Positions 1-12,175 of a stretch of 36,617 bases of DNA are shown piece by piece. Numbering within the stretch: the first letter of the stretch is position 1; every line of letters begins with the position of its first letter. The DNA comes from Salisapilia sapeloensis (Eukaryota; Oomycota; Peronosporomycetes; Peronosporales; Salisapiliaceae). Under the pieces are notes generated by a model. It saw only the letters and a program-made list of their open reading frames with translations, was not told the origin of the DNA and did no database searches. The stretch is taken from positions 1-36,617 of the forward strand of contig JAADVB010000194.1 of the NCBI GenBank assembly GCA_023334545.1. The letters run 5' to 3'. Made by a program: the position numbers and the translations under genes.

Positions 1-186
1 GGCGTCTTTGAAGGTCGAAAGCCTGCGCTGCTGGACAGTTTGGATCAAGCGTTGGTAACTGCCCCGATGTTCGTCCTGCTGGAAATTTTATTTCCGCTGG
101 GTTATCGTCATGAGATGTACATGCGTATTCGCAAGCAAGTGGATGCGAATGTAAAGGCGTACAAGGCTGTAGGCAAGACGCTCTAA
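1..186 (+). CDS. Mpo1-like (DUF962/YGL010w) protein, 3' end only
   Basis: Frame 1 is open from the first base to a TAA at 184-186 and encodes the last 61 residues of a protein whose 5' part lies outside the window. The segment GVFEGRKPALLDSLDQAL followed by a hydrophobic stretch (APMFVLLEILFPLGY) resembles the C-terminal part of the Mpo1/YGL010w family, which has an H-x-x-E-x-R-x-P-A-L type motif before its last membrane segment. Yeast Mpo1 is an ER membrane dioxygenase that acts in alpha-oxidation of 2-hydroxy fatty acids from phytosphingosine breakdown. The E and the R-x-P-A-L part of the motif are visible; the histidine that normally precedes them would lie just upstream. The family call rests on this short tail. 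Enzyme function in this organism is inferred. Confidence 0.72.
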   Translation, partial: GVFEGRKPALLDSLDQALVTAPMFVLLEILFPLGYRHEMYMRIRKQVDANVKAYKAVGKTL

Positions 187-1082
187 GCTTCTTTTGTCCA
201 ATGAATGAAACTAATGCATCGATGCATCTTGTTTAACGTTTCAGAAAAATCAAGATGGCGGTAACATGCACGTCAGAGTTTTACAGTGTCCAGAGAAAAA
301 TCAGAACGGACATACGAAAGTCGATCCAGCAGTATTTGCAAGTAGTCAGAATAAATTTTTGTACTCTCCATATAATCAAATATTTGCATCGACATAGACG
401 TTGCCGCCATGGCCAGGCCTTAAGGGAAAAAAGGTGGGAGCGGTAAAAGAATACTCACCAATAAAGATAAAATCAGTGGTGGCAAATCCAAGATAAGAAG
501 CTGGAGTGTGCACGTAGATTCAGACATCTTCCCCCATACCTTCCTCCCTAGGAGAAGGTGAGTTGCCTATAAATACCCTCGGTACCAACCTGAATATCAC
601 GTCGAATCGTCTGTCTTGGCAGCATACACGACCGTCCGTTCAGTCTATCTATCGCATCGAAGGGACACTAAACAACATGTCGAAGCGATATTTAGTCGGT
701 ATAGAAGATTAGACAGGCTCTGTCCGTTTCTGCCGTCATCGATGTGCAGCTTGAACCAGTGTACTCATGTGACAAGCATTTTACATTTAACTAATTTACG
801 TACACGAGGTTGAAAATTCGCCTCCGTTCCGACCAGAAGTTACGTGTACTTGGGGTACAAGACCAGCCGGTATGCGTGTTGATCAAGCATCATGCATTGC
901 AGCCATCGTTTCAGCCATAAACCAAGCTGCCGAGACGAGCCCAGAGCCAGCGACGACTGTTTCATTTCGAAGCGTCGAACGGCTCGTAACGATCAGAAAG
1001 CAGGAAATAGCCACAACTCAATTTGCGTCCGACTGTCCTCTTGCTTGTGCATAAGTCGTTGAGCAAACCTTTGACGGCAAAC
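187..1082. other. Intergenic region upstream of the first FUSC-like gene
   Basis: About 0.9 kb without a supportable gene. It holds a TATAAATA at 568-575, followed about 100 bases later by a tiny ATG frame (677-712, 11 codons) that I do not call a gene. An initiator-like TTCATTTCGAA lies at 961-971, about 115 bases before the start codon of the next gene. Short open frames here begin with non-ATG codons and look like noise. Confidence 0.5.
568..575 (+). promoter_or_regulatory. Possible TATA box
   Basis: The octamer TATAAATA stands alone in a GC-balanced stretch. It lies about 500 bases before the first FUSC-like gene's start codon, too far to be its core promoter unless the 5' leader is long or spliced. 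Classical TATA boxes are uncommon in oomycete promoters, which usually rely on an initiator element, so this may be chance. Confidence 0.2.
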
Positions 1083-4000
1083 ATGGAGTTGGAACGGCCG
1101 AATGACGTCCAAATACCACTAAATGACAACACGGAAGAATCGTCGCAGCCAGTCGCGTCTCGCCTTCGAAAGCGGACGACTGCTGGCGAATCCTCACACG
1201 AGCGAGCTGCTCGCATGCGAATCAAGATGGACGAGCAAAAGAAGCGGAATATCCGTGGCTCCATGTTCACACGTAAGCTTCCTGTATACCAGTTGCTACT
1301 ACTCCTCTTACCTTTTGATGTGTTATAGCGGCATTTAAACTCAACTTGGAACTGGCGATTCGAGTCGCCGTGGGTGTCCTCGTTGCGTCTGCAGTCCAAA
1401 CACGCACGAACGAAGACAACGCAGACGGTGAAGATGTCCAGCGATGGGTGCTATTTCCGAAATGGTACTACCTCGGTGGTCTTAGCTACTGCGCTGTAGC
1501 TGTGATCTTCACGACAGACAAGAACATCGGTGCTACGATTCACTGTATGTGCCAAGCCTTCTACGGTGTCGGTTTAGCCTTGATCTACAACATCATCCTG
1601 TTTTCCTTCGTCGACGTCCACTTGTTCGATCCAGAAGCAGGCCAACCGGAGAAACAAGGGTTCTTCCGGATCAACGTGACTTTCGATGGTAATCCATACT
1701 ACGTGAACGCTCACAACTTTTGGACGATCTTGCCATGGATCATGCTCTTCACCATCGCCGTCCTCATCCTACCGCTGGACACGAGCACCAAGAAGTTTTC
1801 TCTCGCAAACAACCTCTACTTTGCTCTGACGATTATCGATCCGACGAATCCGACGAATCCGACGAACAACTATCAATTGAAAACCGAAAAAGACAGCGAT
1901 TTCCAGACAGCGAATACGCTCCACAACCTCGAAATCTACTTTCTCGTCGGCTTCATCGGCACAGTCATATCGATACTCATCATGTTCATTCCGTATCCAA
2001 TCTTTGCTGTGAAACAGCTAAAGAAGGAAATGACTAAAGGTACGGAAGAGGTTCTAGAGATCCTCAACCTTATCGTCGACTCGTACTGCTTCAAGAACAA
2101 GAATGTCGATACGATGAAGTTCCTAAAACTCCAGCTTCAGCGCAAGTTTGACGACGAGAATGCTCGACACCTGCGGATGAAAGACCTCTTGACAGACGTC
2201 TGGTGGGAACAGCTCTTTGGTCTCCACTCATGTCTCAAGTTCAACCTGCCGATGTTGACGCAGTACACCAACCTCCTCGCGTCGCTCCTAAGTGACTTGG
2301 CGCAGCTCAATAGTGCTATGCGATTGGAAAAGTACGGACAGCTACATATTGCGTACATGAAAGTGCTCCAGCGAGACATCTACCAGATTCAGAACCAAGC
2401 TGGCGAAGCGCTGGAAGAGATTCAAGAGGTCGTGGTGACTGCAAAGCGAGAGATGAATATCAAGAAGCTGGAGGAACTCGAGCGACATATGGAACGGACG
2501 TTGCATCGGTATCGTATGACCCAGACGAGACAGTTGCGACAGAAGACTGTGGATAGGAAGGATGTGGAAGGCAACGTTCCGCTCAACCTTTTCCTCTTTT
2601 CTCTCCACTCTTTTTGCAGTTCTCTCAAGGGCTTCGAGACGACGCATAACAGCAAGGTCCATAGCGTCCGAGCTCGTGCGATCAAGTTTATTCGTAAAAC
2701 TGTCTTGGATTTCGTCTCGAGGAAGCACTATGACCAGTTGCGACTGATGAATACGATTAAGGTAGCTGTTGCCATCTTTGCTGGTACCATGCTCAGTATC
2801 TACGTCTACAACTTTAGCAGCACGGCACCTGCGACGGTGGCGTACGTCATGGGCAACCACATCGGAGGCTCTTTTAGCGTCACGGTGAATCGAGTCGGTG
2901 GTGTCGTGGCTGGAAGCGTCGTCCCATCCGTCTTCCAGTTCTTCATCTCGCAAGTATGTGACCATGATTTAAACAACATCCTCACATGCATTGCGCTATT
3001 CGTCTGGGTCGCCATCTCCATGTACGTTCGTTTCTCTGGTGGATACGGATGGTATGCTGGTCTAGTGTCTGCCTTCGTTGCTGCCGGTATCCTACTCAAA
3101 CAGACAGACGTGTGTCTCTCAGTAGATGGGGACTCGTCTCAATCAGTAGATGCGGACGCGTCTGTATCGACTGCCATCGCGAGCTACTCGACGATGGCCC
3201 AGACGTCTATCGGTATCATCCTCTTCATTCTCGTGGAACTGGCATTGATCCCACAGAGTGCGACGTCGCTTTTGCGGAAGAACATCCAAGAGACGATGGA
3301 TATGCTCGAAACGTCTTTTGTTGACTTGTTCAATCATCACGTCGGTGGGAAACATGACATGGACGAGATGAAACTCGCTGACCTGCGACATAAACTCCAG
3401 GTGCTTCTACCAGAGCAACTCGCAGAGCAAAAGCGTTTGCTACAGGAAGCAGACACAGAGCCAGAGTTATGGAAGCGACATTTCTCGTATCAAAAGTATG
3501 AAGAAATCCTCAAGAACTGCCATCGACTGTTGAACCACAACAATCTGCTCTACAAACTCATGCGCTGGTTTTCGTATCGTGTGGCAGATCATAAAGTGTC
3601 ATATCATGACATGGCAGACATTCGAGAGCACGCGCGTGTGTCGAGAGTGAGTCGCATGTCGAATGATGAAGATACGAGAGCGACGTGGGATGTTGCTGCG
3701 ACACAGTTTTTGGACTCGACGATCGATGACTTCAAGACGCTGCGAGAACTCTTTGGCGATAAGTTCCTGTACTCGGATCCGGACCAGACTGCAGTCTTTT
3801 TGCAGATGAAGGAAGCGTTCCGACTTGCGGATAAAGATGGAAGTGGTGAGATTGATAGCGATGAAGTCGCGACGATGCTCGAGAACATCTTCTTCGAGAC
3901 GGGTGCCGTGCGAGAAGAGGAGATTCAAGAGTACGTGAGCAACTTTATGGCGGCCGTGGATGCCGATGGAAGTGGCACTGTGTCGTTTGAAGAGTTTATG

Positions 4001-4591
4001 GACGCACTGCAGAACGGATTGAAGCTTGAAGTCGAAGTCTACCAGCGTCATAAGCGCAAGGCCAAGGCGATCGAATCGGCTGTTCAGGAACGGTCGTCGC
4101 GACCTCTGACGAACAGTCGCGCGACACCGTCCGAGCAGAGTCGCAGTCGTAGTCGATGGACTCGGAAGAGTGTCGATGCGAGTAGCACGCCGGTGAATGG
4201 CGCAAACAGCAACTATGTTGCGGCCAAGACACCGATTGGTAGCTTGGATAACTTTGCGGATGAACGAGTGAGCACGCCTTCGCACCAGGGGCAAGGAAAC
4301 CGAAGGTCGAGAGCGTCTACCGCAAGAGGTAGGGAGTCGAGCTCCACGAGTAACGGTCAGCAGTCACCATCTCCATTCACGAGACGGCATGACGTGTTGG
4401 ATATCGACGATTTCGAACTGACGGACTTGGCTGGCGCGATGAAGACGGCGTACATTGCGTGGCTGATGGATGGCAATCGATTCGAGAAGGTGACAATGGA
4501 AGAGCTGTTGCTCTTCAACTGTTTGATCAGTGGTGCTGAAGGTGTGGCTCATCAGCTTACAGCTTTGGAACAAGCAGTCGTGTCAGATTAG
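1083..4591 (+). CDS. FUSC/aromatic-acid-exporter-like membrane protein with two EF-hands, copy 1
   Basis: Two exons, 1083-1272 and 1329-4591 (56-nt intron, phase 1), give about 1150 residues. The ATG at 1083 is the first in frame. After a polar N-terminus there are two membrane-rich halves, each with about five or six hydrophobic segments. The second half has the run GNHIGG followed by VNRVGGVVAG near residue 580, which resembles the glycine/arginine motif of the FUSC, ArAE and ALMT transporter group. A long helical region and two canonical EF-hand loops follow, DKDGSGEIDSDE (about 898-909) and DADGSGTVSFEE (about 941-952), then a Ser/Arg-rich linker and a conserved C-terminal segment (DVLDIDDFELTD). 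Known family members export or channel organic or aromatic anions. Ca2+ control is inferred from the EF-hands and the substrate is unknown. It is tandem with a second copy that begins 566 bases downstream. Confidence 0.85.
1841..1867 (+). repeat. Three 9-bp tandem units inside FUSC-like copy 1
   Basis: Three units of CCGACGAAT (the last ends in C) encode P-T-N three times in a loop after a membrane segment. The other two copies have only NPTDPLNGD or NPSNPLYDPSDD at this site, so this loop differs in length between paralogues. Confidence 0.8.
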
Positions 4592-5157
4592 ATGGAAGGC
4601 CTTGTCGATAGCGTACATCTTTAATTCAGAGCTTGGAGGATGTAACGAGAATAAAAATCTGCATACGAAATGTAGTCTTTTGTATACCAAGATACGAGCT
4701 GTTGAGATTGCTTCGGAGACTAATCGATGGAGAAAGCAAAGTGTTCACAGTGGTTGCTATGTACCAGTCGATAAAGATATCGATTGCGTATGTGGCTCAA
4801 GAGCTTGTACGTAGACGATGAGATGTGATACGCAAATCATTCATGCTGTACTTGGAGCTGATGAAAGATATAAAGCGATAAATCGATCGTAAAGTCAACG
4901 TAGCTCGTATGAATGAGTTCAAATCGAAGGAAGAGTAGTACTGACGTACCGTTTGATTTGCTACAGAGGAAGACATTCCAGATTACCAGAACCAGTCGCT
5001 TACAAAGTTCAAGTGTGACAAGAGCTGATGCGATGAGAAAGACATAGCAGTCGATGGGTGCGTATCGTCCGATTGTAAGACTCATCCAGCAGGATCCTTG
5101 CTCCAGGCGGCTAATTTTCCTGCACAATATCTTTCACTGTCTTGGGAGCTCATCAGG
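4592..5157. other. Intergenic spacer between FUSC-like copies 1 and 2
   Basis: No supportable gene. It should contain the 3' end of copy 1 (an AATAAAA at about 4650 could be a polyadenylation signal) and the promoter of copy 2. A pyrimidine-rich TTTCACTGTCTT at about 5131-5142 lies close upstream of the ATG of copy 2. Several short frames on both strands have no family resemblance. Confidence 0.45.
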
Positions 5158-8100
5158 ATGGCTGAAGGCACGGAGCAGCAAAGTACGGGCTGGATGGGCA
5201 TGGCTGCCAATGGCATCTCCAGCTCGTATCAGTGGGTCTCGAATGCCGTCACTGGGTACGTTTGTCAAGAACTCGGAAAGCGATGTAGTGTCTAATATCT
5301 TTATGCCTGGCAGTACGTCTAGCAACGATTATGAGCCTTTGAATTCGGACCAAAAGGGTCGGTATGGATCGACGCAGTCGATGGGCTCAAGGAAGGGCTC
5401 GAAAGATAAAGAAATGAACGTCACGATGAAGATCGGCATGGACGACGATAAGAAGCAGGACTACACGAGCGGCCGTATCTTGCGTAAGATACCATTACTG
5501 TTCATAGTAGCCTACTTGATATGCATACTTATCATGCACTAGCTACTTTCTGGTCCAAGATGCAACTGTCCTGTCGTGTTGGCATCGCTGTCATCATTTC
5601 CTCCATCATTCAAATGCGGAACGATCCGTACGGAAATAATCACACGGAAGGCCATGACCAAGAATGGTACTTCTTCCCTAGCTGGTACTACATTGGTGGT
5701 CTTAGCTATTGCGCTGTCGCTATTATCTTTGCCGTCTGTGAGAATTTGGGTGGAACGATCTCTGAAATCTGCCATGCCTTCTTTGGTGTCGGATTCTCTC
5801 TCCTTTACAATGTCTTCCTCTTCCGTGTCCTCGATGTAGAATTATACAACCCAGAGGAAGACAACAAGGATGAAAAGTACTATGAGATCGACCGGACATT
5901 CTCTGGCGTTAGCTACTATGTCAACCAGAGTAACTTCTTCTACGTCCTCCCGTGGCTCATGCTCTTCGTCGTCATCATCGTCGTCCTACCACTCCACACT
6001 AGTACGAAAAAATTCGCTTTAGCCTACGATCTCTTCTTCACGCTGACGGTCATCAATCCAACGGATCCGTTGAATGGAGACCAGCTGAAAGAACAAGGAG
6101 ACTGGTACTTCCAGACCGACAACATTTTGCACAACCTTGAGCTCTATTTTGTCGTTGGTATGGTCGGATGGGCTGCCTCTATCCTTGTCATGATGATCCC
6201 ATATCCGCTCTTTGCTTTTTCCAGCCTTCGTTTCCAGATCGAAGAAGGAGCAGACGAAGTATTAGAAATCCTCAACCTCATCGTCGATACTTACTGCTTT
6301 AAGCACAAGACTGGTGACACGATGAAGTTCCTTGATGCCAAGTTGAAGCGCATGTTCGACAGTGCTACGGCTCGAGAGCAACGTATGAAGCAGTTGGTGG
6401 ATGACTTGTGGTGGGAACAGCTCTTTGGTCTTCAGTTCCTCTTGTCCTTCAATCGCTCCATGCTGCTCAGTTACATTCGTCTCTTGTCTACTCTGCTGTC
6501 CGATTTGCGTCAGCTGAACTTTGCCATGGAACTGGAAAGCTACGACGCTCTTCACGCTGAGTACATGCGTCACTTGCAGAGAGAAGTGCACTTGCTACAG
6601 CGACGAGCGGAGACTGTGTTGGACGAAGTGAGCACGAACATCCACGATAAGGCCAAGAAGTTAGATCTTAAGACGAAACCTGGGTTGGAGCAGCAGATGG
6701 AGAAAACGCTGCAGCGTTTCCATGAAGTCAACGATCGGATTCTACGATCCAAAGACTTGAACAAGGAGGACTTGGAGGACAATCTGGCCATGAACCTCTT
6801 CTTCTTCTCCTTCAACTCGTACTGCGCGTCTCTCATCAGCTTTGAAGAGAAGCACAACGCGGCCGATTACTCTACTGAAGGTCGATTCGAAACGTTCATG
6901 AAGCAAGCACTATACGAGTTTGTTGACATGCAATACTACGACCGCCTCCACATGGTGTCTGCGCTAAAGCTCACTGTCGCCATGTGTGGTGGTATCTTCC
7001 TCGCCGTCTACGTCTTCGACTTTGACAGTACGACGCCTGCCGCAGTAGCCTACGTCATGGGTAACCACATTGGTGGAGCTTTCAGTGTGACAGTAAATCG
7101 AGTGGGTGGTGTCGTGGCTGGATGTGTCATCCCATCCATCCTTCAGTTCTTCATCGCGCAGGTCTGTCACCCTCAGTACTTGAACGACTTGTTGATGAAC
7201 GGCACGCTCTTCTTCTGGGTCACCCTCTCCATGTACGTTCGCTTCTCGAGCGACTACTGGTGGTACGGAGGTCTCGTGTCCGCTTTTGTATCTGCTGGTA
7301 TCCTACTCAAACAGACGGACGTGTGTCTTCCAGGAGGCACTGACAGTGCAGTGAACATCTCCACGTCTTCCTACTCGTCCTTAGCCCAGAACTCTGTTGG
7401 GATCGTCCTCTTCATCTTGATGGAAGCCCTCGTCTTCCCAGAAAGCTCCATGAGTATCCTGCGCAAGAACATCCAGAAGACGCTGACTCTATTGGAAGAA
7501 AGCTTCGACACTTTGTTCCGTTACCATCTAACGCCAGAAGTCGGGATGGATCCTTCCAAGCTAGATGAGGTCCGAGAGAAACTTCGTGTTAAGATCCCAA
7601 AGCTCATCGCAGAGCAAAACGGTCTCATTACACAAGCTGCGGCCGAGCCAACGTTATGGAAAGCTGAGTTTTCAAAACAAAAGTATGACAGTGTCCATGA
7701 TCTATGTCAAGAACTTTTGAACAACAACAACTTGTTGTACAAACTCATGCGCTGGTATAAAAAGCGTTTGGAGCAGAACAAGGTGGATGAAGAGAAGACT
7801 GCGGATATTCGTAAGAATAAGTCGCAGCATACGTGGTTTAATGAGGATGAAGAAGAGGATACGGTTCGACGATGGACGGAGAACAGTGACAAGTTCCTCT
7901 TGTCCGTCCACGATGCGTTCGCGACACTCCACACGGTCTTTAGTGAAGAGTTCTTGTACACGGAGAACGATAAGACGGCTGTCTTCATGCAGATGAAGGA
8001 GGCGTTCCGAATGGCAGATACCAACTGCAGTGGCGAGATCTCGTCGAGTGAAGTGGCCAACATGCTGCAGCAAATCTTCCAGCAGACGGGAGCTGCGAGT

Positions 8101-8646
8101 AGCAAGGAAATCTCGAAGCATGTAAAGACGTTCATGATGCTGGTCGACAAGGACGGCAATGGCACCGTGTCCTTTGAAGAGTTCATGGACGCTCTCGAGA
8201 ATGGCCTGCAAGTGGAAACGCAAGTGTACAAGCGTAATAAACCCAAGGCGTCGAGACTGGCACAAGGAAAGAAGCAGCGTAAGGCTGCAGCCGGGAAGGG
8301 TCCGAAAAGTCAGAGCACGAAAGAAATGAAGGACGATGAGGATGCCACAGCGAAATCACCGTTGAAGAGTTCTAGCACTGGCACTAATCAAAGCTGGTCG
8401 GAACGAAATGACTCGATGCCGGATGTTCCGATGCAGCGTAGCCACGATGTGCTGAATGTGTCAGACTTTTCACTGACTGATGTTGCGGACGATATGCGAT
8501 CTGCATTTGTCGAATGGTTGATGGAAGATCAACGATTTGAGCAAGTGACGATGGAAGAGTTGGTGCTTCTAAACTGTCTCGTCAGTGGTGCGGAAGGTAT
8601 CGCTCGTCAAATGACTGAGTTGCAGGAAGCTGTGTTAGCCATCTAG
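5158..8646 (+). CDS. FUSC/aromatic-acid-exporter-like membrane protein with two EF-hands, copy 2
   Basis: Three exons, 5158-5255, 5314-5483 and 5543-8646 (introns 58 and 59 nt, phases 2 and 1), give about 1123 residues. The last intron has the same phase and position as in copies 1 and 3, just before the P-[TA]-F-x-K/S segment that leads into the first membrane helix. The architecture matches copy 1: two membrane-rich halves, the GNHIGG...VNRVGGVVAG motif, a helical region and two EF-hand loops, DTNCSGEISSSE (about 915-926) and DKDGNGTVSFEE (about 958-969). The tail motif DVLNVSDFSLTD and the final E-E-L-V-L-L-N-C-L-V-S-G-A-E-G segment are shared with the paralogues. The basic linker after the EF-hands (RLAQGKKQRKAAAGK) is unique to this copy. 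Transport role and Ca2+ control are inferred from family and domains. The TBP-like gene starts 126 bases downstream on the same strand. Confidence 0.85.
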
Positions 8647-8772
8647 GTAGGTGCTTGAGGTGGAATGCAAAACTTTTAGTTTCGATTACTTTTGTTTTTG
8701 CAGTTGGCAAGAGCTATAGATGTAGTTGCGATGTTTAGAACAGCTAAAGCGTTTCTAACATGGACATGAAAT

Positions 8773-9779
8773 ATGGACTCGAATCGTGAAAGCGATATGG
8801 CGAAAGTGGAGGAAGTGGAGTGGACATCAGCGCGATTAGCAGACGAATATAACGTAAAGCCACGGGTTGTGTACGATGCCTGTGCTATGTTTATTGCTAA
8901 TGCAATGCTTGTATCTAAATGCTGTTAATGACACTCGTAGCAATGTGGTCGGTCACGGGCGTCTGCGTTCTACAGTCGATTGCAAGCGATTAGCGTTACT
9001 AGTCCGCAATGCCGACTATACTCCTCGGGTAGATTACCTACTCGAACATTTGGAATACGTTTATACTCATATCATTATTGCATATGTAATTAGAGCTTTG
9101 GTGCTCTCATCCTCCGGTTTCGATCGCCCAAAGCGTCGATCTCTGTCTACAAAAGTGGCAAGGTACTCTACGTACAGCATAGAGCCTCAATAGCATCCTT
9201 AACATATCTTTGTAATGCAGTTCCTCGTCCTAGGTTGCCGACAAGAAAGTGAAGCTCATAGTGCTGTGGACAAATTCCGGTCCATCCTTCAAGTACATTA
9301 GCTCGGACATTTCGACACGCATCTCACCTCCACCCTTACCATTTACCCTCTAGAAAGTAGAATTTGAGAACGAACTAGACTTTTTCTCCATTGCCAACGT
9401 CGTCGTGTCCGTCGACCTCCACTTTAACGTCCGACTGGAAGGACTAGCACGAGACCACATCCGCTTTTGCACCGTACTATACCATCCATACGATCAACCT
9501 TTTCCTCTACTAATACCTTGTCATGAATAGTACGAGCCAGAGCTATTCCCAGGCCTTATCTATCGGATGATGAAACCCAAATGCACATTCCTCATCTTTG
9601 TCTCCGGCAAAATGATACTTACTGGACTACAAGTACTCTCCTTTCCTCTCTTCCTCTTCCATCTTGTTCACTCTCTTTAGAAAACGGAACAAGCAGATGA
9701 AGCTCTATGTGCTCTCTACCCTGCCTTACGCCAATACCGAATGGATCCTCCCATCGACTCTTCTTCCGACGATGAATAA
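8773..9779 (+). CDS. TATA-binding-protein-related factor (divergent TBP)
   Basis: Seven short exons join in frame: 8773-8870, 8941-9028, 9094-9162, 9221-9292, 9354-9473, 9531-9632 and 9681-9779, giving about 215 residues. All six introns are GT-AG and 48-70 nt long. The protein has the two-lobed TBP saddle. The second lobe is close to canonical ([50 protein letters not shown]). The first lobe is recognisable but strongly diverged: VRNADYTPR for the usual [23 protein letters not shown] for ALIFASGKMVCTG, and [14 protein letters not shown] in place of the usual NIVSTVNLG start. TBP nucleates transcription by binding and bending promoter DNA in the nucleus. Because the usual protein is almost invariant, this looks like a TBP-related factor rather than the cell's main TBP. 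The ATG at 8773 follows an in-frame stop six bases upstream; ATG 8797 is an alternative start. The tail is acidic (SSSDDE). Confidence 0.9.
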
Positions 9780-9841
9780 CAAGTATGCAATCGTATCCTC
9801 TCAAGTTGTTTTTAAATGTACCTTATTCCCATGAGCTAAAG

Positions 9842-12175
9842 CTAGGCTAAATAGTTGTACATTTGCTGATCCTCCGCGTCTCGTTCAAGGTACTCTCGAT
9901 CAATCAGACTCTCAATCCGGCGCTTGACATCCGTCGCTTTTGCTGGGAAACGCACTTGGTTAAAGATTTCTGCCATCAAGAGCGGATGGGACAGTTTCTT
10001 TCGAGCCTTCATGATCCGAACGATCGCAGCGTCAACTTGATATTGTCGATCACGGAACACTCGTTCGTGCGTATCCTTGGCCTCTTGTGGTGTCTCCCGC
10101 ATCTGGATCGAATTGATCTTAATCCGGTGCAAAGCATTCGTGAACTTGGCGTTGAAGACAAACTCATCGTCATCATTCACATCCTTCCCGCGTGGTTCCT
10201 TCTGCAGCACACGCACTTTGCCACATGCGAGCGATTGGCACGTGCGTTTCAACTCCCCATCCTCGAGTCTCGTTTCTTCTTTCAGTTGTTTCAACGACAC
10301 TCGATCATTCGCGTTAAAGCAGAGCAAAACAATGGTTTGGAAGAGAGACACGAGGAGCTCCTTGCGTCCTGCTTTCGGGAAACGCGCTCGGACGACACAG
10401 TTGGCGAGCGAGTGTTGCCACTGCAACTGTCGTCCTTGATACTTGGACGCGTAGAACTGTTCAAAAATGTCTTTGAGAGGCGTAAGTTCTGTCGGCATGG
10501 TCATTTCTATCGAAGGATACGGAGGCCAGAAGCCTGTCGTAAGCACTTGGACGTGCATGTCTGGTCGTGGCTTCCCGAGTGCCTCCATCTTACTCTGACT
10601 AGCTGCATGTTGCTGAAACTGCGTCATCATGTTGTTTGACACATCAATGTCCTTGAACATACCCTCGAGTTTCATCGTAAAGGAGCTCCCGCACTCAGTC
10701 TTGAGCTTGGCTAGCATGAGTTTCTCCAGATCGAACGACGCACTCTTTCCAACCAAGAGTCGTTTTGCTAAGTCTTTCTTATAAAACGCTTCAAACACGT
10801 CTTTACCTTGGAGGTACCGGAAAATGACCATGACACGATCCAACAACGCTTCCACTTCACTCTCGGATCCGCCTTTATTCCCCTGTCGAAGCTTCCCGTC
10901 GACGAATTTCGCCACAAGCTCAGCAGGACGACTCGCACGTGCATTCACACCATGCTCCATGGCGGATTTAAGTGCAAACGTAAACTCGGCACTCGAGTGG
11001 AACGACTCTTTCAAAACCTTGTCGAGACACTGCTTGAACGCGAGCAAGTTCTCCACTAGGTGCTTCTCCTGCTCGACGTCCTGGACCATGGCAGACACCT
11101 TGGCTTTGATATAGGTCGAGAAGGCTTGCTTCAGGTCATCTCGAGCATCCACTCGGCCGAAAAGAGCGTACATGCGTTGCAAGTCGTCTACCTGTACTTG
11201 ATCCAAGAGGTCCTGAAGACCTCGTTCCAATAGAGTATGCACGTGAGGCTGTAGTAAATGACTTTCAACGGTATGCACAAGACGTTTGTGTGTCGAGTTG
11301 TCTAGATAATGGACCACGCGATCCCCTTCTTCCTGCAGTCGAGACTCGACATGACGTAAGAAGTGTTTCACACTACTTTCCGACACGAGAGAGGCGCCTT
11401 CGGAAGCGTAAAACTGTTCCGATGAAGTTAAAAATGGCGTCTCGAAGCGATTATAGAGCTGCAACGACGTCAGCATACGAAGAACATTGTATAGCGAGCT
11501 GCGATTGACTGTTTCGCCACGTCGCTCACGATCTATTAGCTCTAGGAGAGCACTGAGGAGACGAGATTCGAGGGCTGGACGAGCGACCACTTGGTCTCGT
11601 AGCGAATGCAAGCCCATGTCCCAGATAGATGCCACGTGAGGCGTTTGGACGACGTACGTTCGGTCTAGGTAGAGGAAAATCGTACGGACTGTTAGCATAT
11701 TGTCGCAATGGTCTTGCCAGAGATTGTCAACTGCCGAGAGAAAGACATCTGCGTCAGACCCGGCCGATTCGAGCGTGTCGACACGAGTCTTGATGGTGCT
11801 GGCGCAGACTCCTGTCAGCCGCTCGTACAATCTACATTAGAGTTAGCTACGTTCTTGATGCAATATAACACCTGTCTACCTTGCAGCCATTTTCCATGTA
11901 CACAAGTCTTCTACTGCTCGATAAAGCTCTTCACGAGATAAGGAAGTTGGTTGTTTCGCATTCACGTCGTGTAAGGCAGCTTCGAGCTTTTTCCACGTCT
12001 CGTCTTCAAACGAATCAGGCAGTGTCGGTGCTTTCTTAAAAGGCTTGATAGTCATTTTCTTCTTCGCACCAAGCTTTACGCCGCTACTGAAAGCGTGGCT
12101 TGTGCCTGTCGGACGAGATCCACCTTCACTCTTTGGTCGGATGGACACTCCGCGTGCATTCGTTGGTGGCGCCAT
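9842..12175 (-). CDS. CUL4: Cullin-4, scaffold of CRL4 ubiquitin ligases
   Basis: Two exons, 12175-11880 and 11831-9842 (48-nt intron, phase 2), give 761 residues, close to the roughly 760 of human CUL4A. The N-terminal segment MTIKPFKKAPTLPDSFEDETW, followed by EELYRAVEDLCTWK, matches the CUL4-specific region that binds DDB1. The body has the cullin-homology signature KDVFEAFYKKDLAKRLLVGKS. The C-terminus carries the neddylation helix (AIVRIMKARKK; the lysine of IMK is the expected NEDD8 site) and ends IESLIDREYLERD...YNYLA, the standard cullin tail. CUL4 holds DDB1-DCAF substrate receptors and RBX1-E2, acting in DNA repair, replication licensing and chromatin control. The frame stays open upstream of 12175 to an earlier Met, but the MAPPTNARG start is preferred because the extension has no cullin character. 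The gene is convergent with the TBP-like gene; the stop codons are 62 bases apart. Confidence 0.94.

Noticed and set aside
2342-2965. 207-codon minus-strand frame inside FUSC-like copy 1
   Set aside because: It lies fully antisense to a strongly supported coding exon; similar antisense frames occur at 3599-4294, 7702-8265 and 19699-20178, as expected from shared codon bias.
9863-10639. 258-codon plus-strand frame
   Set aside because: It is antisense to the conserved C-terminal part of CUL4 and has no family resemblance.
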